Assembly (NCBI RefSeq): GCF_000315485.1
Contig: NZ_JH992940.1
Span: forward strand, 372,001 to 436,000
Length of the DNA stretch: 64,000 nt
Direction of reading: 5' to 3'
Source of the DNA: Bacteroides oleiciplenus YIT 12058
Lineage (GTDB): Bacteria; Bacteroidota; Bacteroidia; Bacteroidales; Bacteroidaceae
Part shown: piece by piece, positions 17,601-25,460 of the stretch
Layout of the letters: the number at the start of each line of letters is the position of its first letter
Position numbering within the stretch: the stretch's first letter is position 1
Made by a program: the position numbers and the translations under genes
The notes under the pieces: model-generated
Told to the model about the DNA's origin: nothing
Database searches by the model: none
The model's input: only the letters and a program-made list of their open reading frames with translations

Positions 17601-17782
17601 TATTGGGGTTGCTTCCGGCATCCCTGAGTACGGGAATTGGCTCCGATGTGCAGCGACCACTGGCAACAGTTATTGTGTACGGATTATTGTTTGCCACTGT
17701 GGTAACGCTATACATCCTCCCTACTTTATATTATATGATGGAAAAAAAGGAAGATAAAAATGAGGAAAATGAAAAGATATAG
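14690..17782 (+). CDS. Heavy-metal efflux RND transporter, CusA/CzcA family
   Basis: 1030 residues with the usual two-fold RND layout: one N-terminal helix, a large periplasmic loop, six helices, then the same again. TM4 carries the heavy-metal (HME) signature AIDFGILVDGSIVMMET, whose acidic residues relay protons. The second half has SSAVGFIALIGVAIQNGVIM. It exports a metal cation from periplasm or cytoplasm, driven by proton influx, as a trimer with the adaptor and TolC-like channel encoded on either side. Its last 23 bp overlap the channel gene. Whether copper/silver (Cus) or zinc/cobalt/cadmium (Czc) is carried cannot be settled by eye. Confidence 0.93.
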   Translation: MKKLIFLAIHRRGLMFVLFSFIAVVGYYSWTRLAIDAYPDIADTTVQIVTQVPGLAAEEIEQQITIPIERAVNGLPGLNVMRSKNTFGLSTVVLVFDDGIDDYWARQRVQERLVDVELPYDAVPGLNPLTSPTGEIFRYVIESDNLDLREMTDLHKWVIIPRLKQVTGVADVSNYGGITTQYQIELNPRKMEEYDISLSDVIEKVEMNNVNAGGSMLSRGDLSYVIRGIGLVKDLKDLGRIVIKTDNGVPVYLDDIGKLKYGSLERKGVLGFYDGKRNYSDGVEGIVQMLRGQNPSQVLEEVHTAIDELNNEVLPKGTRIHPFMDRTNLVEMTLHTVSHTLFMGMILVIVVLILFLGSWRGALLVAVTIPISLLIAFILMHVTDIPANLLSLGAIDFGILVDGSIVMMETILKKRERHPGEILEEDSILRRTTEVARPIFFSILIIITAYLPLFAFEHIEKKLFTPMAYTVGYALIGALCVALFLIPGLAYMAYRKPRKVYHNRWLEKLQMLYHAQVVRVIDCPKAVLGVLAGILILAGGLSYTVGKDFLPPLDEGAIWIQVQLPPGISIERSKEMGAELRQKLGQFPEVSYVMTQVGRDDEGAEAFSLSHVECGVGLKPYDTWTTGRNKAELIEAMNDTLMTMPGYSVGFSQPIIDMVMDQIAGAHSDLALKIYGEDITGTRHIADKIVNVIKQIPGATDVAVDQEPPLPQLQIVADRDRIAQYGLNVSDVADLIELAIGGKAISQIFVGSKSYDVICRFSEETRNTPERIGNLMLTSGTGAKIPLSQVADIKLTTGASTISREMNKRHLTIRVNLRGIDLTSFLQKANRMIDEQVDYNPEEYHLKWAGQFENQHRAYSRLGVVVPLALGIMLLLLFAALGKFRQAALLMCIIPLALFGGMLALNVRGMTLNVSSAVGFIALIGVAIQNGVIMISHINNLRSRGRDLRDAVTTGVRHRFRPILMTATVAVLGLLPASLSTGIGSDVQRPLATVIVYGLLFATVVTLYILPTLYYMMEKKEDKNEENEKI

Positions 17783-19031
17783 TATTGCATTATTTACTGC
17801 TATGGTTTGTGCTTGTTCAATGCAGGCACAGACTGTAGAACCAATTACTTACAAGCAATATATGCATAAGGTAAGTGCGGATAATCTGGAATATGCCGCA
17901 GAGAAGATGAACGTCAGTGCAGCGCATGCCGATGTGATAGCTGCCAAGGTGTTCGATGATCCGTCACTCTCCTTTACCTATTCTAACAATGAAGACCATA
18001 CCTTGCAGATGGGGCAAAGTTATGAATTAGGGCTTTCGCAGAATGTCACATTGGGAAAGCGTACGGCAGGTATCAGATTAGCACGTAGTCAGAGTGAGTT
18101 AGCGGAGATTGTATTAGATGACTATTTCCGGAATTTACAGGCAGATGCCACTATTGCCTATCTGGAGGTAATGAAACAAAAACAGCTTTATGACATTAAA
18201 AGAAGCGCATGGGGCAATATGTACGACCTGGCACAATCGGATAGTATTCGTCTGGCATCCGGTAAAATAATGGAGGTGGAAGCTATACAAAGCAAATTGG
18301 AAGCGGACATCATGTATAACGAAGTGCTGCAAGCCGAAACGGACCTGAAACAAGCTTACATGCAGTTGTCCCCTTTCACTGGCACTGTAGTTACAGATAC
18401 ACTTTTTCATCCGGTAGAGGAATTAAAGAAACCGGAACAGGTATTCGTGCTTGGCGCACTGATTGAAACGGCTGTAGAGCATCGCTCTGACCTTTTGGCA
18501 GCTTTAAAAAACACGGAGGTTGCACGCCGGGAGTTGACTTTAACCAAACGTGAGAAACGTCCTGATGTAGAGTTTTCGTTAGGATGGAGCCATAATAAGC
18601 GTGTGCGTAATGAGGAAGCTCCGGCACCGGCATTCAATGGAGTTAGTGCGGGAATTGCTATTCCTTTAAACTTCTCTTCTCTGAACAGGGGGGCTGTAAA
18701 TGCCGCCCGTTTCCGAGCCCGGCAAGCCGAGTTACAATACGAACAGATGTGCTTGCAAGTGCAACAGGAGGTGATGGGAGCCTATCAGCAATTCCAGTCA
18801 CAAACACTCCAATTGAAGCATTATGAAGGTGGTATACTAAAGCAGGCACAAGACGTGCTTGAAGGAAAGATATACAGTTATAACCGGGGAGAAGTCTCTT
18901 TGCTTGAAATATTGAATGCACAACGCACATACAATGAAGTGCAGGCACAATATATTGAGACGTTGTTCAACTATAATGCAGCGCTTGTGGAGCTTGAACG
19001 CAGTTGCGGCATTTGGGATATCAAAGGATAA
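17760..19031 (+). CDS. TolC family outer-membrane efflux channel (CusC-like)
   Basis: 423 residues. Signal peptide MKRYSIALFTAMVCACSMQAQ; the actual start is the ATG at 17760 or the one at 17769. Two tandem outer-membrane-factor repeats follow, rich in long heptad-like helices, e.g. QEVMGAYQQFQSQTLQLKHY and EGKIYSYNRGEVSLLEILNA, the latter the family's conserved YxxGExSLLExL motif. It forms the trimeric outer-membrane duct for the RND pump encoded immediately upstream, and its start lies inside the pump gene, which indicates translational coupling. A hairpin terminator follows at 19051. Confidence 0.9.
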   Translation: MRKMKRYSIALFTAMVCACSMQAQTVEPITYKQYMHKVSADNLEYAAEKMNVSAAHADVIAAKVFDDPSLSFTYSNNEDHTLQMGQSYELGLSQNVTLGKRTAGIRLARSQSELAEIVLDDYFRNLQADATIAYLEVMKQKQLYDIKRSAWGNMYDLAQSDSIRLASGKIMEVEAIQSKLEADIMYNEVLQAETDLKQAYMQLSPFTGTVVTDTLFHPVEELKKPEQVFVLGALIETAVEHRSDLLAALKNTEVARRELTLTKREKRPDVEFSLGWSHNKRVRNEEAPAPAFNGVSAGIAIPLNFSSLNRGAVNAARFRARQAELQYEQMCLQVQQEVMGAYQQFQSQTLQLKHYEGGILKQAQDVLEGKIYSYNRGEVSLLEILNAQRTYNEVQAQYIETLFNYNAALVELERSCGIWDIKG

Positions 19032-19050
19032 ATCAATAGTTACGTAGAAA

Positions 19051-19087
19051 AATGCAGTTCAATCATCGGGTTGAATTGCATTTTTTT
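19051..19087 (+). terminator. Intrinsic terminator of the efflux operon
   Basis: 12-bp stem (19051-19062 with 19071-19082, one wobble pair) followed by a run of T. Confidence 0.8.
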
Positions 19088-19127
19088 GTATCATTGCAAA
19101 TAATAATTCTCTAAAGAACATACTGTT

Positions 19128-19829
19128 ATGAAAACAAGAATTTTATTATTTGCAGCATTGCTATTTGCCGGTACTATTGTATTTGGTCAAGAATGTGATA
19201 ATGGTAAGTATATCGAAGTGACCGGAACCTCAGAAATAACGCTTGTGCCCGATGAGATTCACTATCTTATTGAGATTAAGGAATACTGGATAGAAGAATT
19301 TGACGGAAAATCCAAGCCGGAGAATTACCGGACTAAGGTGCCATTATCTGAAATAGAACAAAACTTGAGACGTGCACTGAATGAAATTGATATACCGGAA
19401 AATGCCATTCGTACGCAAGAAGTAGGTGATTACTGGCGTGAACGGGGACGAGATTTTTTAATCTCCAAACGGTTTGATATCACGTTGTCGGATTTTAATA
19501 AAATAGATGAGATACTAAAAGTAATCGATACCAAGGGAATTAGTTACATGCGTATCGGCGAACTGAAGAATAAAGATATGCAGGCTTATCGCCAGAAAGG
19601 AAAGATAGAAGCATTGAAAGCTGCACGAAAAAAAGCAGCTTATCTGGTTGGAGCATTGGGCAAACTGCTGGGGGATGTTATCCGTATCGTGGAGCCACAA
19701 GAAAATGTCGGCTATTCTCGCTTCTATGCTGCACAAAGCAACGTCAGCTCATCGCAGGCAGAAGCTTTTGAAACTTTCCGTACTATAAAACTGAATTATT
19801 CGATGGTGGTACGATTCGAGATTAAATAA
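19128..19829 (+). CDS. SIMPL domain (DUF541) secreted protein
   Basis: 233 residues. Cleavable signal peptide (LLFAALLFAGTIVFG, then QECDNG) followed by the SIMPL domain: YIEVTGTSEITLVPDEIHYL is the conserved opening, and the end KLNYSMVVRFEIK is typical too. The family includes periplasmic proteins linked to oxidative-stress tolerance and an oxidative-protein role in some hosts, but the biochemistry is poorly defined. It sits after the efflux-operon terminator, so it is probably transcribed separately, although no clear TAnnTTTG lies before it. Confidence 0.85.
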   Translation: MKTRILLFAALLFAGTIVFGQECDNGKYIEVTGTSEITLVPDEIHYLIEIKEYWIEEFDGKSKPENYRTKVPLSEIEQNLRRALNEIDIPENAIRTQEVGDYWRERGRDFLISKRFDITLSDFNKIDEILKVIDTKGISYMRIGELKNKDMQAYRQKGKIEALKAARKKAAYLVGALGKLLGDVIRIVEPQENVGYSRFYAAQSNVSSSQAEAFETFRTIKLNYSMVVRFEIK

Positions 19830-19857
19830 AACAATGCAAATAGTGGCACTATAGAGT

Positions 19858-20083
19858 CTATTGCCTCTCTTCAAACTCTTCATAAAGAGCTACCGGGCCG
19901 TAGTGCCATAATTTTGTTTCTTCTTGTTCCAAAGCCTTATAAGTATTTGATTTGTAAAAGGTACGAATAGCATCCAGCAGGTCTCTCCCCCCCCCCCCTT
20001 TCTTCTGTATAAATTTTGGCAAAAAAACTCACCTTTCCAGGTAATAACAGATGAAGGTTCTTATTCGTTATTTCTCTATTCAT
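19858..20083 (-). pseudogene. Small gene interrupted at a 12-G tract (possible phase-variable ORF, off in this sequence)
   Basis: From the ATG at 20083 the frame reads MNREITNKNLHLLLPGKVSF and FAKIYTEER, then enters 12 consecutive G (C on the plus strand, 19987-19998) and soon meets a stop. If the tract had 11 or 14 G, the frame would continue as DLLDAIRTFYKSNTYKALEQ, EETKLWHYGPVALYEEFEER and stop at 19858, a coherent 74-residue protein (75 with 14 G). The downstream part has clear protein-like composition in that frame only. Its start overlaps the stop of the preceding small frame by 4 bp. Slipped-strand phase variation, recent inactivation or a base-calling error in the homopolymer are all possible. 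I do not name the family. Confidence 0.6.
19987..19998. repeat. 12-bp homopolymeric C (plus) / G (minus) tract
   Basis: By far the longest G/C homopolymer I noticed in the window, and it lies inside a reading frame on the minus strand. Confidence 0.9.
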
Positions 20084-20239
20084 AAAGTTATCTCCTTTGC
20101 TTCAATGTATTTCAAATATTTCAGCGATTTATCTGTATGAAATAACATTTGGTCTACCAATTTGTAAGTTTTCAATTCCTTAATAAGTCCTTCTTTATCT
20201 AAAAGTAAAGTAAGCGATATCCAATTCTTTTTTTGCCAT
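20080..20239 (-). pseudogene. Tiny gene upstream of and coupled to the G-tract gene, out of frame at an A7 tract
   Basis: From ATG 20239 the frame reads MAKKELDIAYFTFR and stops. Removing one A from the seven-A run (20228-20234) would give MAKKNWISLTLLLDKEGLIK, ELKTYKLVDQMLFHTDKSLK and YLKYIEAKEITL, 52 residues, ending at 20080 with a 4-bp ATGA overlap onto the next gene. The helical, charged sequence in that frame looks like real protein. The pair resembles a compact two-gene unit such as toxin-antitoxin (inference). It could equally be the 3' end of a longer lost gene, since stops lie just upstream. The remaining bases of 19830-20297 hold nothing else I can support. Confidence 0.45.
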
Positions 20240-20297
20240 TCCTCCTTCTTTTAGTGCTCGAAAATACGTTTTTTATTAGAGAAATGCAATCTCTTTC

Positions 20298-21830
20298 TTA
20301 TTTTTTCATCCTCACCTCATACAAATCACTTCTCCTGTCTTTCAAATTGCGCACACTACCATACGTATGCAATTCGTTCAGTAAATCCAGGTCTACGTCG
20401 GAAACAAGAATCATTTCTGTGTTTGGCGTAGCTTCCGCCCGTTTGCCATCCGTAGGGAAGGCAAAATCACAGGGTGTAAATACGCCTGACTGGGCATACT
20501 GGATATCCATATTGTGCACACGCGGAAGGTTTCCCACACTGCCGGCAATGACCACAAAACATTCATTCTCAATAGCACGGGCATGAGCACATACTTTTAC
20601 CCGAGAATAAGCATTCTGCGTATCCGTAAGGAAAGGAACAAACAATATCTGCATACCTTGGTCTGCCATGATTCGGGATAATTCGGGGAATTCCACATCA
20701 TAACAAATCAGCACGCCTATTTTAGCGCAATCCGTATCAAATGTTTGCAAAGCCTTTCCGCCACTCAATCCCCAACTTTTGATTTCATCGGGTGTCACAT
20801 GTAGCTTTTCGTACATCTCATAACTACCATCGCGACGGCAAAGGAAGCCGACATTATATAACAACCCGTCTTCTTTAATGAGAGGCATACTGCCCGTAAC
20901 GATATTGATATTGTAGCTGATAGCCAGTTTAATAAACCGTTCCCTGATGTCCTCTGTATAAGCTGCCAGCCCACGGATAGCTTGTGATTCGCCTTCATTG
21001 TTGAACTTTGCCATCAGCGGAGCATTGAAGTATTCGGGAAAGAGGACAAAGTCACTCTTGTAATCCGACACGGCATCCACAAAGAATTCTACCTGCTCGA
21101 ATAAGTCATCCAGAGTTTTATAACTACGCATTTGCCATTGCACCAGACCGACACGTACCGTGGTCTTAGGCGTTACATAATCCTGTGTGGGTTCTTGATA
21201 ATAAATATTATCCCACTGCAACAGACAAGCATAGTGCTTCGATTCTTCGTCATTAGGCAGATAGTTGCGCATTACCTTACGCACGTGGAAGTCATTGGAG
21301 AGTTGGAAAGTCAGTACAGGGTCGAAGATTTCTTTTTGCTTCACCTTATCTATATACTCTTTCGGTCGTATCTGGTCGGCATACTTATGATAGTTAGGAA
21401 TACGCCCGCCGAACATGATAGCTTTCAGATTCAGCGTTTCGCAAAGTTCTTTCCGATACTCGTACATGCGGCGTGCCAGACGCAGACCACGGTATTGGGG
21501 ATGAATAAACACCTCAATACCATACAAGATATTTCCCTTAGGGTTATGTGTATTGAAGCTTTCTTTCCCTGTTACCTGTGCATAAGTATGGTCATTCTTC
21601 ACATCATCGTAATTCACAATGATGGAGAGTGCACAGCCGACAATTTTTTCGTCTACTACCGTCACAATCTGTCCTTCGGGGAAAATTCGAATCAGTTTCT
21701 CAATTTGTTTATGTGTCCAAAACACATCGCTGCCATCCGTATATACACGGGTGAATGATTGCGCCAATTGCTCATAGTCTTCTATCTGTAAATTGCGCAA
21801 TTGTACCTTATTAATTTTCAATGAATCCAT
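20298..21830 (-). CDS. Fused GNAT N-acetyltransferase / carbon-nitrogen hydrolase (nitrilase superfamily)
   Basis: 510 residues. The N-terminal GNAT domain (about 1-210) has GIEVFIHPQYRGLRLARRMYE, an acetyl-CoA pyrophosphate-loop type motif. The C-terminal nitrilase domain (about 225-505) carries the Glu-Lys-Cys triad: Glu in FVLFPEYFNAPL, Lys in YEKLHVTPDE, Cys in IGVLICYDVEFPELSR. Nitrilase-fold enzymes hydrolyse C-N bonds of amides. The fused form is known from other bacteria but its substrate is not established as far as I recall. No signal peptide, so cytoplasmic. Transcribed alone or ahead of the small broken gene pair downstream. Confidence 0.9.
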   Translation of the reverse strand: MDSLKINKVQLRNLQIEDYEQLAQSFTRVYTDGSDVFWTHKQIEKLIRIFPEGQIVTVVDEKIVGCALSIIVNYDDVKNDHTYAQVTGKESFNTHNPKGNILYGIEVFIHPQYRGLRLARRMYEYRKELCETLNLKAIMFGGRIPNYHKYADQIRPKEYIDKVKQKEIFDPVLTFQLSNDFHVRKVMRNYLPNDEESKHYACLLQWDNIYYQEPTQDYVTPKTTVRVGLVQWQMRSYKTLDDLFEQVEFFVDAVSDYKSDFVLFPEYFNAPLMAKFNNEGESQAIRGLAAYTEDIRERFIKLAISYNINIVTGSMPLIKEDGLLYNVGFLCRRDGSYEMYEKLHVTPDEIKSWGLSGGKALQTFDTDCAKIGVLICYDVEFPELSRIMADQGMQILFVPFLTDTQNAYSRVKVCAHARAIENECFVVIAGSVGNLPRVHNMDIQYAQSGVFTPCDFAFPTDGKRAEATPNTEMILVSDVDLDLLNELHTYGSVRNLKDRRSDLYEVRMKK

Positions 21831-21990
21831 AGTGTTCTCTGTTATTCCAGAATGTTAAATCCGTTGCAAAGGTACAGTTAAAAATCACACATTGTCTTTG
21901 GAAGCATATATTTTTATAGCATATTCATTTTGTTACAAAAACGCAGTAAGGATTTAACATTTCTGTTAAGGGTTTATTTTGCTTTTTTTA

Positions 21991-21998
21991 TACTTTTG
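21991..21998 (+). promoter_or_regulatory. Bacteroides -7 element (TACTTTTG) for the TonB receptor gene
   Basis: 51 bp upstream of the ATG at 22049. No good -33 TTTG at normal spacing. Confidence 0.55.
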
Positions 21999-22048
21999 TG
22001 GCGTTTTCCTAAGGGATTATTTTTTTTATTTATTAAAAATTAAAAATC

Positions 22049-25000
22049 ATGGCAAAAAAGATGTTATTTCTGTTAGTGCTTTTACTTTCTTTCACGGGAA
22101 TGGTAAGAGCACAGGTAACTACTGCCGGAATGAGTGGTAAGGTCATAGCGGACGGGGAATCTGTCATAGGAGCTACAGTGGTAGCAGTACACGAACCCTC
22201 CGGAACCAGCTACGGCACTGTTACCAATGTAGACGGACGTTTTAGTTTTCAAGGTATGCGTACCGGTGGTCCGTACAAGGTAACAGTTTCTTATGTAGGT
22301 TATCAAACAGCAATATATACAGGCATCCAGTTGCAATTGGGCGAGACTTATTCTTTGAATGTAACCCTGCACGAAGCTTCCGAACTACTGGGTGAAGTTA
22401 CAGTGACAGCCAGCAAGTCGAAGTTCAGTGCTGAGAAGACAGGTGCTACTACCAACATCTCTACTGAACAACTGACTACATTGCCAAGCATCAATCGCAG
22501 CCTCAGTGACTTTACACGTATCTCTCCCTATGCTTCCGGCAATACTTTCGGTGGTCGAGACGGGCGTTCCAATACGTTCACAGTGGACGGTGCCAACCTG
22601 AACAATAACTTCGGTCTGTCTTCCGAACTGCCGGGTGGTGGCAATCCGATTTCACTGGATGCCATTGACGAAGTGCAGGTGGTCATTGCCCCTTTCGATG
22701 TGCGTCAGGCCAACTTTATCGGTGCGGGTATCAATGCGATTACGAAATCGGGTACCAATACTTATAGAGGTAGCGCTTACATGTACTTCAACAATGAAGT
22801 GATGCGCGGCAATAAAATTGGTGATACGGATTTCGGTGCACGTGCCGAAGAATCCAAGACCGTGTATGGTGCCACTTTCGGCGGTCCGATTATCAAAGAT
22901 AAACTGTTCTTCTTTGCGAATGTGGAGTATGAAAAGAGTCCGCAGCAGGTTGTGAAATGGCGTGCTGCAAAAGAGGGGGAAACCCCTAATAATTCTACTA
23001 TCTCTCGCGCTACAGAAGCGGATATGGCTGAATTTTCTCAAATACTGAAAGATAAATATGGTTATGATACCGGCTCTTTCACCAGTTTCCCTGCTGATAT
23101 AACCAATCTGAAACTATTGGGTCGTATTGACTGGAACATTAACGCAGGAAACAAGTTAAGTGTACGCTATAATTTTACTGATAACACAACCTGGAATGCC
23201 CCCAATGGAAGTTCGGGCAACACTGGATATCGCTTGCCATACGACCGTGTTTCCAAGTACTCCATGGCTTATGCAAATGCCTGCTATTCCCAGCAGAATG
23301 TTGTAAACTCTGTTACCGCAGAACTAAACAGCCGCTTTGCCTCCACTATATCCAATCAGTTACTGTTTACATACAGTGATATGAAAGATGAGCGCGGTAC
23401 AAATTCCAGCCCATTCCCTTTCATCGACATCATGTACGGATACGATGAAGACGGGAATCCGATTCTGGAACCGTACATGACGGCCGGATATGAGTTGTTT
23501 ACTTACAATAACAAAGTGAAGAATACCGTAATGACCATTGTGGATAATTTCACTTACTATTTGGGAGCCCATAAATTAACGGCTGGTATCAGCTATGAAC
23601 GCCAAAAGGCAAGCAACTCGTACATGCGTAATGGAACAGGCTATTATCGCTATTCCAGTTTCGATGATTTCAAAAATGGAGCTGCCCCCGAATCTTTTGC
23701 TTTAGCCTATGGCTACAATGGAAACACGAAACCTTCTGCTGATGTGAATTTCGGTCAGTTGGGCATCTATCTGCAGGATGAGTGGAATATTCGCGATAAC
23801 TTTAAGTTAACTGCGGGTATACGTATGGACAATCTGAGTTTCCTGAACGACCTGATGCGTAACCAGGCTATCTATGATTTGGATTTCGACGGTATGCACA
23901 TCGATACTGGTGCATGGCCTGACAGTAAAATGCAATTCTCCCCGCGTTTAGGCTTCACTTGGGATGTATTCAATGATAAAACTCTGAAAGTGCGTGGCGG
24001 ATCGGGATTCTTCACAGGACGCATCCCTCTGGTATTCTTTACCAATATGCCTACCAACTCCGGCATGATTCAGAATCTGGTGAGCATCACTACCAGATAT
24101 AAGGATGGTAAAGTTACAAGTCGCGACCCACGTCTGGACTTGCTGAAGGGTAACATGATAACGGATGTAAACCAGATGATTTCCACATTAGGACTTCCTA
24201 CAACCATCACTCCCGAAGAGGGTGTACTGCCAAGCGGTATAGTAGGTATTGACCCGGATTTCAAAATGCCGCAAGTCTGGAAGACCTCACTGGCACTGGA
24301 TTATCAGGTGCCTGTCTCCTTCCCTCTTACTGTTACATTGGAAGGAATGTTCTCCAAAGATATCAACGCCGTACGTCAATATAACTATAACATAAAAAGC
24401 CCGGATGATACGTGGCAGCGTTTCAACGGCCCGGATGACCGTTATATCTATCCTCAGAGCTACCTGGAGCACACCAACATCAATAGTGCAAACGTATTGA
24501 CCAACACTTCCAAAGGCTGGGGCTGGACAGGAAACATCACTGTAACCGCCGAACTTGTAAAGAACGTGAATATCATGGCTGCCTACACGCATACTGAATC
24601 CAAAGAAATTAGTGGTATGCCTGGTTCTGATGCCAACTCTGCCTGGACAAATATGCCCTCCATCAACGGCCCGAACAATTCAGGATTGATGCGTTCACGC
24701 TACGTTACCCCTGACCGTGTAATTGCCTCTATCAACTGGCGCGTGCACCTGAATAAGAAAACATCTTCTAATTTCAGCCTTTTCTATAGCGGATATTCTG
24801 CCGGAGGGTATAGCTTCATGTATACCAATGATATGAATGGTGACGGTGTGACGAACGATCTTATGTATATCCCCAAAGACAAAGATGAAATCAAGTTCGC
24901 AAGTACCAAAGATGCAGATGCTTTCTGGAAATTTGTGAATCAGGATCCGTATCTGAAGAAGCATAAAGGCGAGTATGCTGAAGCTTATGCAGCGCGTGCA

Positions 25001-25321
25001 CCGTGGGTACACCGCTTTGATTTCCGCTGGAGCCGCGACTTCTTTGTGAAGATAGGCAAGACCCAGAACAGGCTGCAACTCAGTCTGGATATCCTGAATA
25101 TAGGCAATCTGCTGAATAGTAAGTGGGGCGTAAACAAAAATATGTCTGTAGCCAATGGAGGACGAATCCTCACTTATACGGGTAAAGATGAAAATAACAC
25201 TCCTATCTTCTCCATGTATAAGAACAGTAATAAAGAATATCCAACCGAAAGCTTTACCCGCAACCTGAACTACAGTGAGTGTTGGAAACTCCAAATAGGT
25301 CTGCGTTATATATTCAATTAA
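22049..25321 (+). CDS. TonB-dependent receptor, Oar-like, with N-terminal carboxypeptidase-regulatory-like domain
   Basis: 1090 residues. Signal peptide (MLFLLVLLLSFTGMVRA, then Q), then a CarboxypepD_reg-like beta-sandwich (about 25-110: GKVIADGESVIGATVVAV, SYVGYQTAIY), a plug domain (TVDGANLNNNFG, IDEVQVVIAPFDVRQANFIG) and a large 22-strand-type barrel ending LQIGLRYIFN. It takes up a bulky ligand across the outer membrane using TonB energy. No SusD-like partner or glycan enzymes lie beside it, and the plug motif with ITKSGTNTYRGSAYMYF is like the Oar subgroup that occurs as solitary receptors. Ligand unknown. Followed by a bidirectional terminator. Confidence 0.92.
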   Translation: MAKKMLFLLVLLLSFTGMVRAQVTTAGMSGKVIADGESVIGATVVAVHEPSGTSYGTVTNVDGRFSFQGMRTGGPYKVTVSYVGYQTAIYTGIQLQLGETYSLNVTLHEASELLGEVTVTASKSKFSAEKTGATTNISTEQLTTLPSINRSLSDFTRISPYASGNTFGGRDGRSNTFTVDGANLNNNFGLSSELPGGGNPISLDAIDEVQVVIAPFDVRQANFIGAGINAITKSGTNTYRGSAYMYFNNEVMRGNKIGDTDFGARAEESKTVYGATFGGPIIKDKLFFFANVEYEKSPQQVVKWRAAKEGETPNNSTISRATEADMAEFSQILKDKYGYDTGSFTSFPADITNLKLLGRIDWNINAGNKLSVRYNFTDNTTWNAPNGSSGNTGYRLPYDRVSKYSMAYANACYSQQNVVNSVTAELNSRFASTISNQLLFTYSDMKDERGTNSSPFPFIDIMYGYDEDGNPILEPYMTAGYELFTYNNKVKNTVMTIVDNFTYYLGAHKLTAGISYERQKASNSYMRNGTGYYRYSSFDDFKNGAAPESFALAYGYNGNTKPSADVNFGQLGIYLQDEWNIRDNFKLTAGIRMDNLSFLNDLMRNQAIYDLDFDGMHIDTGAWPDSKMQFSPRLGFTWDVFNDKTLKVRGGSGFFTGRIPLVFFTNMPTNSGMIQNLVSITTRYKDGKVTSRDPRLDLLKGNMITDVNQMISTLGLPTTITPEEGVLPSGIVGIDPDFKMPQVWKTSLALDYQVPVSFPLTVTLEGMFSKDINAVRQYNYNIKSPDDTWQRFNGPDDRYIYPQSYLEHTNINSANVLTNTSKGWGWTGNITVTAELVKNVNIMAAYTHTESKEISGMPGSDANSAWTNMPSINGPNNSGLMRSRYVTPDRVIASINWRVHLNKKTSSNFSLFYSGYSAGGYSFMYTNDMNGDGVTNDLMYIPKDKDEIKFASTKDADAFWKFVNQDPYLKKHKGEYAEAYAARAPWVHRFDFRWSRDFFVKIGKTQNRLQLSLDILNIGNLLNSKWGVNKNMSVANGGRILTYTGKDENNTPIFSMYKNSNKEYPTESFTRNLNYSECWKLQIGLRYIFN

Positions 25322-25394
25322 TATGAATAATATATTGTGTAATTAGCTAATATTATCTGTCATTCTGAACGTAGTGAGAGATGGAATAAAAAAG

Positions 25395-25429
25395 AAAGGT
25401 GCAACCGAATTATCCGGCTGCACCTTTTT
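25395..25429. terminator. Bidirectional hairpin terminator
   Basis: Arms 25395-25403 and 25419-25427 with extra pairing inside (accg/cggc). T-rich on both sides, between the TonB receptor and the end of the xylose operon. Confidence 0.8.
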
Positions 25430-25460
25430 CATTTATAAGATATTAAAGGAGAGAGAGAAC

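Noticed and set aside
21132..21758. 208-codon plus-strand frame inside the GNAT-nitrilase gene
   Set aside because: Antisense of well-recognised domains.
24695..25294. 199-codon minus-strand frame inside the TonB receptor gene
   Set aside because: Antisense shadow of the barrel-coding region.
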